Part shown: positions 26,101 to 38,115 of the stretch, piece after piece
Position numbering within the stretch: the stretch's first letter is position 1
Layout: the number at the start of each line of letters is the position of its first letter
From: Symsagittifera roscoffensis
Taxonomy: Eukaryota; Xenacoelomorpha; Acoela; Convolutidae
Assembly (NCBI RefSeq): GCF_963678635.1
Contig: NC_087062.1
Span: 78,431,200-78,495,199 of the forward strand
Length of the DNA: 64,000 nt
Direction of reading: 5' to 3'
Program-made: the position numbers and the translations under genes
The notes under the pieces: generated by a model
What the model was told of the DNA's origin: nothing
Seen by the model: only the letters and a program-made list of their open reading frames with translations
The model's database searches: none

Positions 26101-26367
26101 GTGTTTCTTTTTCTGAATACTGTGGAACGTCTAGGATAGGTATTTCTCTCTCCATTTAAAAAAGTTCTTTTAAATTGTCGATGTCTAAATTCTCTTTGGC
26201 GTTAATTGCCAAATAAAATTGGTCGATCAAATTTGCCCACTGGGTGGGTGGTTCTACCGTATGATTGACGAAAAGATGAGAATTCCTCGTAGACTCGAAT
26301 AATCTGACTGCGCCATAATAAAGATTGTTCAAATGTCTTAAGTATGCTCTTAAGTATACCAGTGACA
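23113..26367 (-). pseudogene. Gypsy gag-pol remnant, unit 3
   Basis: Same content as in unit 2: gag-like part, RT fingers without palm, RNase H and integrase on the minus strand, without the C-terminal tail and 3' LTR. Confidence 0.75.
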
Positions 26368-26376
26368 TTTGAACAG

Positions 26377-26529
26377 AGTAACTAAGCTAATGTTCAAAGA
26401 ATAAGATAGAAAAAATTGAATTAAAACTATCTTTTCTATTGAAACTAGAAAAGTGCCGCGAAGTCCATTGGACTTCGAATAGACACCAACTAACAGGTAT
26501 CTATTTAAGAAAAAGAGGTCAAACTAAAA
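26377..26529 (-). repeat. Gypsy 5' LTR part, unit 3
   Basis: Copy of 18086-18238 shifted by 8,291 bp. Confidence 0.65.
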
Positions 26530-28591
26530 GAAAGAAAACGCACACAGCATTACCGTAATCATGTCTAGTTATGAAGTATATCTATAGACCTTGCGAAAGA
26601 TCCTCCCAAAAATACAAAATTGTTAGTTGCAAAACTCTCATAGTCACATATAAAATTATAAGCACTGGTTTCTCCTCCCTGAAGCGGTCTAGCTATTATG
26701 GCACTGTCATTTTGCCCATTAAACATGATCAAACGCCTTTATAGTCAATTATTGCCTCTTTTCAAAAGGGGGATTCTGAGCATATTTGCGCAATTGACTT
26801 CCAGGAAGCCTTTTTGTCAAAAAAGGCTGCCACAAGGTGACGACTTTAAAATTGATAGATACGCAAAAAGAGAACCATTGTCAAATCGTTTTTTAATCAG
26901 CGGGATTTGAATTCCTGATCGAACAAAAAATCCTTTGAATGCTTTCTAAGCAAATTGTTATGCATCATTTTGACAGAGAGGTGGCAGTGTTTGGTGTCAA
27001 AAAGAGGGCGATAGTTGAAATACTTGAGGCTGAAATATAAAACAAAATTCTATATTTATAATGGTTCGAATGTGCTGTAAGCGTGTTGGATTTGCCGGAA
27101 ATCTATCGAAACTGTCAGTTACTAAGAGATGAAGGGGTTTAATTAGAAGCTAAACCGACAAAAGGATTCGATGCTCAATTAAAGCAAGTAGTGGTTGCAA
27201 TTTTCATGATAAATGAACGGAGTGATGGGAAAGGTCATATTCGCTGAACGCTTTATGGAGAGAAAATCGAAATGAAATTAAGAGACTGCACGATTGGTGC
27301 AAACGCGCTCTTCGGCGTTTTGCGCCGATAAACTACCGACCTATAATTAAAAAGTTTGTCTGGTTTCTGGCAAGTTCGCAAAGCAGATGGGCCTGATTGC
27401 ATTATCTGATAATTTTGCATTCGGCCAGTTGAATTTATTTTTTTTATTTGCGGTTTCTTGGAATTTGTGAGTACTTATCAAGTGGAACCTCCACCATAAA
27501 TGACTCCACTGCCGATAATGAAAGAGAAGAAACACGACTACCAAAACCACCGATTTGAATGATTTAAAAAAATCCGTTAAAAGTGGCTAGTTACAAAGTC
27601 GAAATTTATCTGAAGAAAAAAAAACCACCACGAGCACAAAGATTCCGTTACTTTCGTTACGAAATTTGGAACAATGAAAAAGTTTCCCCAAAAGTTCGCA
27701 GTCATGCATGTGTAATAGTAAACATTCCATTCCAATTTACACAAATTAGTCGTAAACTGAAATGCTGTTCAAGTTAGTACCCTCTCGGCTATTTGCAGTT
27801 TTTATTCCCAATTATCTCAGAAATGGTATTTGTTCAAAAATTTGAGTTCACTAACGCTTTTCCAGCTGTATATTGGCACGATTAATAGTTCCGAAAGGCC
27901 GTACTTAACTTATTTTTTGTTTCTACTTTTTTCCGTTTAATGAATATGATTCTGTCATATATATACATTGGCGGTTGACTATTGTATTCTTAAATTAATA
28001 AAAATAAAAAATCATTAGCATTTTGAATACTTCGTCATCAATCAACATCTATAATTTTCTTCGGCTGTTGAATGAACTACGTTTCTAACTTTAGCTTTAA
28101 GTTAGCTCGCTCTTTGTTTCCTGTAATTAGCATTTCCACTCTTTGTAATTGACAGGCATGATAAACAGACACTCGAAGAATTTCAAACTAGCCATTCAAT
28201 TGTCAAAATGTTGTATAAAAAGTGAACACAAGTCAAATTGAGATGACGTTTTGACCTCTAAATTATTGAAAGCGTTACGTGGGATCCTTCATTCTCTTCA
28301 AAATTAGTGTTCGTACCCACAGAGCCGCATTCACGGATATCAGAAAAAAAAACTAAATATGACTAAAAAGGCAAATTCGTCGCAAAGCTGGGACTAATTT
28401 GATCGCACGAGGAAAAAGGCTTATTTTTTCCCAAAGAGTTTGCAAGAAATCCAAAAGACTAGCAACGTTTTTTTTGTGTAAAAGCTTATAAGGAAATATA
28501 AATGTTTCCGTAATCCGATAGCTAAAATTTTTTGTCGGCTATTCAGTTACCAACCAAGTATTGCATCCTTAAACAAAGATAGCCGGTTGCT

Positions 28592-31500
28592 GTGCCAGTA
28601 GCACAGAATGCTCCGACCCTTATCAAGAAAGAACAAAAAACGTTGTTTCTTTTCGTCAAATTAGTGTCAGTTTTAGTGCGTGGTGTTATCATATCACTCG
28701 AAAAACCACGTGCTCTCAGAACCTTGCAGTCGCAATTCGACCTTATGGTTTCACGGAGATTTATACCAACTTAAGCAATTTGGTTTCTGTAGCTAATCTC
28801 AACATGTATCCTGTGATTATCGAGAACAAACTGTGCCGAGCACATCGGCATCTCAGACATGTTCACTTCCCGACTTTTAATGCTGTTACTTTGTTAGTCG
28901 GTGTAGACAATCTAGAACTTATCAACTACAGTCATATAGTGAAAGGTCCAAAGAATATACCCTATGCAGTCGAAACACTTCTCGGTTGGACATGCGCTGG
29001 AAAACATAACATCCAACCTAGCAAAACTAATCCGATGAACCACGCTCAAGTGCATGACCATCCTCACCTTGACGAAAAACTATTCAGTGGCTAAAAGTTG
29101 ATAACTACGGTATCGGATCTACAAAACGTTCTCTGTCTCAGAATGATAAACGAGCACTCAAAATCTTGGAAAAAAACTACTAAATTAGTTTATGGACACT
29201 ATGAGATTGGACTCTTGTGGAAAAAAAACGCAGTTCTACCTTATAATTGGTGGTTAGCCGAAAAACAATTACTTGCATTGGATAGGAAACTTGCTCGTAA
29301 TCCGTCCCTTAAGCAAAAATATCACGAGACTGTAAAACATGACCTAGAAAAAGAATTTGTTAAAGGTAGACCCGAAACAAGAAAATTCTGCAGGGGTTTG
29401 GTACTTACCTCACCATCCTGTGACTAATGAAAACAAACCCGAAAAATTTAGACGCGTCTTAAACGCTTCTAGCGTTTATCAAGGTTATTCTTTAAATCCG
29501 AACTTACTCTCATGACCAGATCTTCTCAGCAACTTGACAGGTTTAATTTTACGTTCCGTGAAAACCGCATTGCACTATCTGCTGATATCGATGCGATGTT
29601 GATGCAAGCAAAAGTCAAGCCGTGTGATCAGCCCTTTCTACGCTATATTTGGAAAAATGAACGTAACATTGAAACCCATCAGTATATAAGCCACACTTTT
29701 GGGACCACAGACTCACCTTGTATAGCCTCCTATGCTTTGCGAAGATGTTCAATAGACAGCTCCAACAACTACCCGTGTCACAAAATAGGGGAACGCAATA
29801 TTTATATCGTTTAATTGAACAATATTTATGTGACAACATCTTTAGTAGAAAAAGCCACGACTATCATGTTAGAACTAAGAGAAGTTTTGTCAGTTGGAAG
29901 CTTCAACTCCACCAAATGGAATTCAAACAACATTGATTTCTTAAAACTAGTTGACCAAGATTTTTAGCATATCATCATTTACCCGAACGGCAATTTCAAC
30001 AGTCTTAGGTCTTCCATGGGACTTTTGGTCAGACTCTTACATTATTGACAAAAGTTGTTGTAGAAATTTAAACACGACCTTGATTTCACCCAGAGAAAAT
30101 TACTGCGTTTTGTAGCTTCCATAATTGATCCACTCGGTATAATGGCTCCGTTCACTATCCGTCTGCGAAGAACTCTGCAGTGTACCTGGAGCCAAGGCCT
30201 CAAATGGGATACTATCTCAGACGCCTCTCTTTGCCCGGATTTTCTGGAATGGGAAAGTTTTCAACCACTTTGATTGACCCAAAATCTGTTCAAAAAAAAA
30301 CAAGTCAAAGATGTTTTTAGAGACGCAAAAGAATTTCCCCTACTTGCTCTCGCTTACTGTCGCATAGTTTACGCTGATTATACCGTACAGGTGAAGTTTA
30401 TAATGAGTAAGGCCAGAGTTGCGCCAATTAAGCGAAAGTCCATCCCAAATCTGGAACTGCAAGCCGCCGTTTATGGAGCTCAATTATCTCAATCCGCTCA
30501 TGATGAATCGGACTATAAAATATCTCAAGTTAAATTTTCGTCGGATCGTACAACAGTCTTGTATTAGCTAAAAACCCCTGAACTGCGTCATAAAATTTTT
30601 GTTGCAAATTCTCTCGCAAAGTTTCTTGATATTTCCAACCCTCATGATTGGTTACACGTTCCTACTACTTTAAATTAACAGACGACGGAACAATAGTCTA
30701 CTCTGCTTCACAAGTGTCCTTCTCCTCCTGTTCGCTTTCTGGTCGATATTTCCTGAATCAGCAACAAATTGCTTGGCCACAGCAAGATCGCCTATGTTTA
30801 AATTATTCTCAAATCTCAATGATGCCCTTAATGATAGAGCCAAAAGAATGCCTAATCGATGTTAGTCGCTTCAGCAACTGGCAAAGATTAGTAAGAGCAA
30901 GTTTACTGCTTTCTCTTCGTCTGCATCCTAAAGAAGCGTAGATGTTCTTCAGAAATGACGCACTGCACTAAGGGTTATCTCTACATAATTAAAAGCTTTC
31001 AACTACAGGATTTTGACCAGGAAATAAACGGTCTGAAGAACAACCGTCGAATTTCCGCTTCCAAAAAACTTAACGCTTTGTCCATTTCTAGTCACTTTTC
31101 ATGTCCTTCGATCAAAAGGTCAGCTAAGCAACGCTAGTTTTGTCTACTGCTGGTTATCGTATCATTTCGAGAGGGCTAAATGCTATTGTGAAATTTCTCA
31201 TCAAGTTCGTACGCACATCTAATTCTCATGTCGGAAGAGAACAGACCTTGAGTCTTCTCTTAGACTACTACTGGATTCTTCGATCTAGAGCTACTGTTAA
31301 GCATATTGCTCGACAGTGTTTGCCGTGTTGACGCATGGCACAGGAAATAAATGCACCCCTGATTTCAGATATTCAAGAAGAACCTCTGCCGATAGAAAAC
31401 CATTTTCCCGTTATGACGACAGGAATAGATTTTTTTGGACTCGAGTCGGTAATTTGTAACAGGAAGCGGGAGTCTCAAGGTCTTACACTTTTTACTTGCC

Positions 31501-31658
31501 TTGTCCATAGAGCCGTTCACCTTGAGCTCGCAACTGATATCTCAGCTGACAGTGTTTTACATTGCATTCGACGCTTTGTAAGCCGCCGAGGAAGACCCAA
31601 TAAATTGGTTTCTGTTACCGAAGCGGCATTTGCTGCCACATGGCATAACGAAATATAG
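28592..31658 (+). pseudogene. BEL/Pao pol remnant, unit 3 (longest copy)
   Basis: The fullest copy of the BEL/Pao remnant because it crosses the right edge of the triplication. Protease-linked segment 28780-29094, pre-RT segment 29098-29427 (one extra A joins two frames that are separate in units 1 and 2), RT core 29512-29814, RNase H 30274-30567, zinc-binding part of integrase 31140-31331 and integrase core 31335-31658. The core has TGIDFFG (first Asp of DDE), LFTCLVHRAVHLEL and FVSRRGRPN. The second catalytic region is already unrecognisable when the frame ends at 31658. RT motif C is damaged (YVTT) as in the other units. No 3' LTR could be identified. Confidence 0.85.
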
Positions 31659-32629
31659 ACCCGTTAATAAACTTAGCCAAGTTTTTCTTGAAAGTTAATT
31701 CAAAGACTTTAAGCAATCACAGAAATTAATTAGTAGGCAACCCTTTCGATGCCCGAGCTTATAATAACTGACAACACGATCAATGTTAACCCCCTTACGG
31801 TCGATTTTGTATTATTCTTTCGATCATCATCCCTTATTTAGGTATTTTCAATCTGCTATTACCAATGTTTACATCATGAACAAAGACCTATTATCTACTT
31901 CGTTTTACGCAATCAAATTATCGGATTTTTGCTTTGCATTATAATGCAAATGGAGGCTAGTTATGTCACTGACATTTTGATTTTTTGTACTTTTTATTTT
32001 GCTTGACCTTTTTTTACTTGTAATTTTACCGTTTGACTTTTATTTTAACTTTGACGGCAAGAATCAATTGACATCGGTTCATGATGGTTTGGGAGAGAGT
32101 TACTTTTATCTGCTTTAAGTTCGACGGTAAATAATTCGCTTTTACGCTGAATTCAATTCACAGTTATCATTTTCAAATCTCCCTTTTTAAACTTGTTTGT
32201 AATTAAGGTTAGGGAAAATCATTTATTTTCAAATATAACCCTTCTTCTTTTCCCTTTTCCTTTTCGGACTTCTTCAACCCTCATTTGTCTGTCTGCAAAC
32301 CCGACGACCATTTCATAGTTCTAACTTTGACTGTTTCTTCTCATATCACCTTGATTGATATACAACTCTGGAAATATATATGAAACAAGAAGATACAACG
32401 GAATCATATACAAAACAAAAAAAGAAGGATACGAAGGAAAAGTGAATACACAAAGGAAATCTTATGTACCTAACTATGATACCCAAGTAAATCAGATCTA
32501 TTCACAAAGGATGTTCACAAATTTGAACCAGTTTTGCTGGACACTGCGATAGTGTTTTGAGATTTCCTAATTGTTGTTCGGATCAAGACCCAAAGAGGTT
32601 TCATTTGGTATATCACTCGAACCATTCCG

Positions 32630-33184
32630 ATGATTATTTGTGGTACTGACTTGCCGTGGAAAACAAGAAAAAAAAGCGAAAACGCCCGAATAAGTACTTC
32701 ACCATTGTCAAGTGTCGGAAAAATACGTGTCTTGAAAGTGACTCGTGTAGCAGGCTCAAAAAGTGTACATAACAATTATTTTTTTCCTCATTGTCGCATT
32801 TATTTGCCTCCTTGTCGCAGAAAATTTGGTCGAAAATCAGATCTTCATAGCTTTTTCTGGATAATAAAAAAGTGGATCAAATTAACGATTGCGTTCAAAC
32901 GTCCCCCTTCAATTCAATATTTTCAACAATTGTTTTTTGGCCTTGGGGGAATCGAAATTTTTTGTCTATCAGGTAACAAAAAAGTTTTCGGCTTCCGGGA
33001 ACGAATTTATTTTTCGGCTATCGGGGTGTTCGGCGCCGTGACACGCCACCAAAATCAGTTCAACTGTGCTTATATCGCATTGATTGTTGGTGAAAATATT
33101 CGCGACCGTCCAGCGAAGCTAATTCAAAGACTGCTGAAAGCCAATTCAAAAATTATTTTTGTCCTTTCAATTTATGTCCATTGA
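32630..33184 (+). other. Unassigned 184-codon ORF, probably not a gene
   Basis: ATG-initiated and uninterrupted for 184 codons, which is long for this base composition. The product is basic and Phe/Ile/Lys-rich, with no signal peptide, no clear membrane span, and no motif I recognise. Related words repeat inside it (a TTTTTGTCTATCAGG word and TTTTCGGCTATCGGG), suggesting simple internal repetition. No homologue is seen elsewhere in the window. Most likely chance or a relic; a fast-evolving lineage gene is possible. Confidence 0.15.
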
Positions 33185-33592
33185 ATATAGTTTTATATAT
33201 TTTCATGACTATCAAACATTTTTGAGTGTTTCAATTAATGCTTCGGCTGATCGTGTAATATTCTATGCTTCTTCTGATTTTCCGGCAGCTTTAGTTTCGT
33301 TATGTTGTTTTGGGTCGGAATAGACCGAGAATGGTTTTAATCCCCTTGAAAGCAGCTCGGTCAAATGTTCTCTTGAAGTTGCTGCTTTTTTAAATCAACT
33401 CTGAAGTAGATTCTTCAGTTGATAACATGCGAAAAAAAAATAACTCATTTGCTTTCATGGTGCGTATGCTAGCATCTTGTTAAGATCAGTTTGCATTTCT
33501 TTCAAGTTACCTTGAAGATTCCTCGCGAAGATAATTCGTTAAAACCTGAAAAGACCTATTATGAACCAATGATTGTGACCTTTTTTTCTTTT

Positions 33593-33775
33593 TTGAGATA
33601 TCCATTTTTGGCACACTGACCCTGAAGTATTCTTTAAAGGCGCCTTTGGCGCCAATATACTAATTTTGAGAGGGAGCGCGCCTAAAAACACGATTTTTGG
33701 TAAAAACCTACTTTGACCTGTTTTTTTTTAAATATCTTCTGATTTGGGAGAGCTCGGAAAATCAATATGGTAGAC
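33593..33775. mobile_element. MITE-family fragment
   Basis: Shares GAGATATCCATTTTTGGC, GGCGCCTTTGGCGCC, TACTAATTTTGAG and GATTTGGGAGAGCTC, in order, with the right arm of the element at 38280-38680 (read in reverse). It lacks the CAGGGGCGGAT terminus, so it is truncated. Confidence 0.6.
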
Positions 33776-34436
33776 CTAAGACAATTAAAACAAGTTGACC
33801 AAAATTTCGAATTTTCTTTTTGAAAAACCACATCCGAGAAAATCCTGGATTCGCCTCCTGAATCATTTTCAGTTTCACTGCCTTTCATTCGGCTATACTT
33901 GAAAGCTATCGTCTGGAATAACTTTCAAAATGTCAAATCGCAGGTCTTATTCACTCCAATGCAAAAAAAGTTTATCTATTTGGTTTTTTGTATCCGGTTT
34001 TTATCATCAAATGTGATCTAACAATCAATCACAGACATCCTGAACCGTAGGTTAATTAAATTGATACTATGGCTTCAAAACCGAATCAGCAGACTCTTCC
34101 CTAAAATAAATTTGAAGGAAGGTTTTCTATTGGCTAGAACAAGGCCTGTGGCTAGTCATCTTTCGTCACTTCAACTTCATCGAAAGTTCAGTGGAATCCA
34201 AAAATGGTTAGAGGAATCCGCATTTTGTTCGCGGATTCTGTTTACATATATGTATATGTAGTATAGCGTTTAACATTAAATCTTTTATTTACTAAATGGT
34301 CACCAGAAATCGTTCAACAAATGTGAGATAGCTATCAGCATATAATCAGAATGATGTAGCATCATACATTGAAACAAAAATCTGCCCTCATGATTTGATT
34401 TCACTTTCGACACTGATGCAACCCTAATTTGACATG

Positions 34437-34670
34437 GATGCAATCGCAAAAACTGACCTAATTGGGCGCTATGCTGTGCGCTGTGTTTCCAAAACACAAT
34501 TTATTCGGTGTTGTGTTTATTCGGTGTTGTGTTTATTCGGTGTTGCGTTTCCAAAACCAGTATTTGGGATTGATGCAATCCCAAATACTGGCCTAATACG
34601 GCGATATGCTGTGCAATGTGTTTCCAAACACTCTCAACCCAATGACTCCAAATAGTGAATTTATTCGGTG
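34437..34670. repeat. Nested short repeats with a perfect hairpin
   Basis: Two ~65-bp direct copies (34437-34506 and 34572-34670) share GATGCAATC, CTGACCTAAT/CTGGCCTAAT, GCTGTGC and GTGTTTCCAAA. Between them is TTTATTCGGTGTTGTG repeated three times (about 34500-34550) and a perfect palindrome at 34557-34591 (see separate entry). Confidence 0.7.
34557..34591. repeat. Perfect inverted repeat, 16-bp arms, 3-base loop
   Basis: CCAGTATTTGGGATTG, then ATG, then CAATCCCAAATACTGG: the arms are exact reverse complements. Transcribed from either strand it would form a 16-bp stem. No neighbouring gene suggests a role. Confidence 0.85.
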
Positions 34671-34849
34671 TCGTATTTCCAAAATACTAAAAGGTGATAT
34701 CCACCGATTTAGTTAAACATTGTTTTGAGATTTGTTCGTTGATTCCGCTGACCATGGTTAAGTCCTTGCTTTTAAATTCCATATTGCTATAGATAAGAAT
34801 TCCAGCTCTAGCTTTTAATTGTTGCTATGCAAGATCAGTTATTCACAAA

Positions 34850-34945
34850 ATTCGGAATCCACTTACAGTTTGCGGAATCCGCTTACATTTGTGAATTCCG
34901 CCTACAAATTTTTCGGATTCCACTTACATTTGCGGAATTCAGAAC
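34850..34945. repeat. Degenerate 20-21-bp tandem repeat
   Basis: Five copies of a TTGCGGAATCCACTTACATT-like unit occur at 20-21-bp spacing. Single related words (GGAATCCGC, GTGGAATCCACTTACATC) continue to about 35065 and one occurs near 34200. The spacers are not unique, so this is a minisatellite and not a CRISPR array. Confidence 0.65.
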
Positions 34946-35089
34946 ATCTAGCTATATTCGCTTGTTGCGGAATCCGCGACAAAACAAATGTGCCGACAAA
35001 ATTTACGTTACATGTATTTGTCCGCGGAATCCACGAAAGTTTTGCAAGTGGAATCCACTTACATCTTACATTTTGAAACATGTTTAAAG

Positions 35090-38000
35090 AGTTGTCGATG
35101 GAATCTAGGAACATACAGACACAAAATTCTGCGACTATCCAGTGCACAGTTTGGCCTCGTAATGTTCAGTTTTAAAAGTATTCATCAATTCAATTTTCAT
35201 AAATTGGGCAAGAAATGTCAATTAATTACTTTCAAACCCCTGGAATTTGAAACTATGGCTATAAACATCATGGAAATCAACCTATAATCAAGTATTAATA
35301 ATTATCTGTGGTGGTAGGTAGATGCATAATAAGTAGTCTCAAAACAAATAATGCCATGAAAACAGTTTGAAACTGTGTCTCTTAAGTTATGTCAGGTTAA
35401 CTGTGCCTGCATGCTCAGCAAATAGAAAAATCATGACTTCTCCCAAATTACTTTTTTGTTCGATTTTCATCAAATTAAACACAGAAAATTGTTTCACAAT
35501 CAAATCCAATGAACAAACAATTCAGTTTTTGTTTGTCTTATTCTGCTAATATAACTAATTACACGAAATTCAGGTTTGAACAGCGATGGTATACATTAGG
35601 CCACGCTTGGCCCAAGTTAGATCATTTTTGAGTTCCAGTATAATTGCAAATTCTGGTCCGATTTAGATTTTGCACTTCATCTCAAAAACAAAGCATAAAC
35701 TTTTTAATTTCTAAAATTTTAAGTGCAGTTTAGGGCAAATAAACTCTAATATGCTTTGGTTTGCTGCCTTTTTTTACTTAACTTTGAGCGGGAAAAGTTT
35801 TAACATATTTGTTTTTTTTCCGCTCCCTGGTTATGGACTATTTGATTTTTTTGCACTGCATCAGATTGATTCGAAGATGTCCTTTAAGAATAACAAGCCT
35901 TATGTCGAAAGTTTTCAGATATGTAGGTCCTCAAAATATGTGTAACAAGATACCAGAACTAAATTTTAGAATCAAGCACTGCTCTACTTAATCCGTTGAT
36001 TTTGGAATCGAAACAGGACTGCGCGTATATCAGTTCCATCTGACTGGTCTTCATATTTTGTTAAACTATAACTTTTTTCTCTCTCCCAACAGCCAATATC
36101 AATACAAACTGTTAAACGTTTACTTTTATAGGGATTTAAAAGATCAACCAGCTCGACTAATTTCAAATTCGAACGGTTTTAAATGATGCATCTTTGATAA
36201 TTTTCAAACTTCTAGCACTTCACCAGATATAGTCGCAAGTAGAAATTATAAGTTGAACTCTGGTATTCGATATGTTCATTGGGGTACAAAATTTGTTGAA
36301 AAATATCATTTCTATCGCAGAAATTGGTCTGAACCAAAAAATCACCAAGCATTATATATTCCGTTACTTTCTTTAAAAGTCGGAACATCCAAGTCAACGA
36401 GTATTCTAACAAACGATGAGAAATGATGCTTTTTCATTATTTTTGTTAAGCTGTAGGAATTAGTTTTCACTGTCAGTTTATCAGCATGTCAAGCAGTTTT
36501 TGAAGTTTTTTTCGCATCTGATGTGTTAATGGAGTTTAAGTAACTTGTTATACTGCGTTTGCTTAAAAAAATCTTGAAAGGTTGGAGACCAGTTAACAGA
36601 CTACTAGTTTTAATGAGAACGCTGAAATAAATAAATAACTAAATAAATTCAATTGCAGCAAAGTCACAAGACTCATAACAAATTTACCACCATATTATTT
36701 ACAAACTAAAAGGTTCAAATTAAGGTAGCAACTCTATCTAGGATCAGCCACAGGCATTCGCCCTCACGACGCTGACCCTAATGTCTGGGTATTGCAAAAA
36801 CATTCTTTTTTTCCCGAAGAAAATAACCAATTCAGATGGCGAATGACAAGTTGAACTAATTTGATAATTTTGAGCGCATTTTTTTGTACTGTTTCAACTC
36901 GAAATCCCTTAGTACCATCTCTGGTAGCAGTATTCCATTTGTTATCATGACATTGATCATAGAAGTTGTCAAAGCAAACACGAGATCATAGTTTTGCCAA
37001 AAAAAGTCACTAGCAAAAGTGTTTTGGTTCAGAAACTCGCTAGAAGTAGGTCCGTGTAACCGGTTTGTTTAAATTTCTTGAAATTGTTCACTTCATGGTT
37101 ACTGCTTCTGCTAACTGTGACTTGTGCCTATAGTCTCCAAAACCCCTGTAAAACAGAATAGAGACTTTTGCACAGAAGACACCCAACTGAGTACATGCGG
37201 CATTAACCAGTGAACAAGTTCAGTAGGGTTTTCAGTTTACTTAATGCAAACTAAAACCCGAAATCAAGAATTTTTTATGAATTATTGTAAAGCACGCTCC
37301 ACCATAAAACTTGGTTGTAGAGTAGCGAAGCTTTTTATCGAACTGCTCTCTCAACACCCAAATAGTTAGTGTAAATTTCATTGTTTTTAGTTTTTAAACA
37401 CAATGTCGTGTAAATCTTTATCAAAAATATGTAAAACTAAAATCCTGTGAACATTGCAATTGAATCGATATCGACTATCAAATTCAGGTATATTTTCAAA
37501 TTCACTCAAAGCGCTAAAGTAGTTGTATACTTTATTCATCCTATTGTGTAGCAATAATTTTACGCCTGCTCTTTTATAATGAAAAAAAGCATAACTTGGG
37601 GATCGTCTCAAAGTCCGACTGGATTTTTCAAAAGCTGTTTGACCACCTCTTTGAAGAGTTCATACAAATGCAATTCAAAAACACAGGATATTTTATTTCA
37701 ATCATCAGGTTCGGAAAGGAATCACGGTATTGTTTAATAAAATCCTTTCGGTCGACTTCTAACAAAATTGACAAATATGCCAGAGAAAACGCGACAAAAA
37801 GGTAGATCGTTTTTTGTGAATCCTATCTATCCAAGCTGTTTGTGCTTAATTGGAAAATCTTTTATGGCTGAATGATCGAATGAAATTAAATACTTCTTCA
37901 GCCTATCAGAATTCAGCAATTTTTTTTAAATTGTAAAAACACGTGGATCTTCCAACCAGAAATTGTGGCGGTATACAGATTCTTGATTGGTGGGATATCA

Positions 38001-38115
38001 TATGCCATGCGACCCTTCTTCCAAAAACTAGCCCCAATATATGTTGCCTGTTTGAAATAATCATTCACTTTGAATACAGCATATGTGCCTAACAAAGCAC
38101 AGCTCCCAGTGACAC
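35090..38115. other. Intergenic DNA, nothing recognised
   Basis: AT-rich, without recognisable coding potential. A short (AAAT)n tract lies at 36626-36651. Frames up to 74 codons occur (for example 37387-37611 on the minus strand) but none has a domain or a partner elsewhere in the window. Confidence 0.5.

Larger units (their letters stand above)
23113..31404. repeat. Tandem segmental triplication, unit 3 (8,292 bp)
   Basis: Third copy, one base longer through an extra A near 29172. Private substitutions are at 25369 (T) and about 26126 (A). Its right edge, CCATT followed by TTCCCG, continues into unduplicated BEL/Pao integrase sequence, so this unit preserves the original right flank. Confidence 0.95.
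31660..34430. other. Intergenic DNA with one long unassigned ORF
   Basis: No gene recognised. A TGTTAACCCCC word at 31783 resembles a BEL-type LTR start, but no second copy was found to test it. The stretch contains a MITE-family fragment at 33593-33775 and the 184-codon frame at 32630-33184, listed separately. Confidence 0.4.

Noticed and set aside
31783-32180. 3' LTR of the BEL/Pao element in unit 3
   Set aside because: A TGTTAACC start is present, but integrase sequence is lost ~125 bp earlier, no polypurine tract precedes it and no partner LTR was found.
34850-34945. Regularly spaced short repeats resembling a CRISPR array
   Set aside because: The repeats are degenerate, adjoin each other with no unique spacers, and the window is clearly animal DNA.
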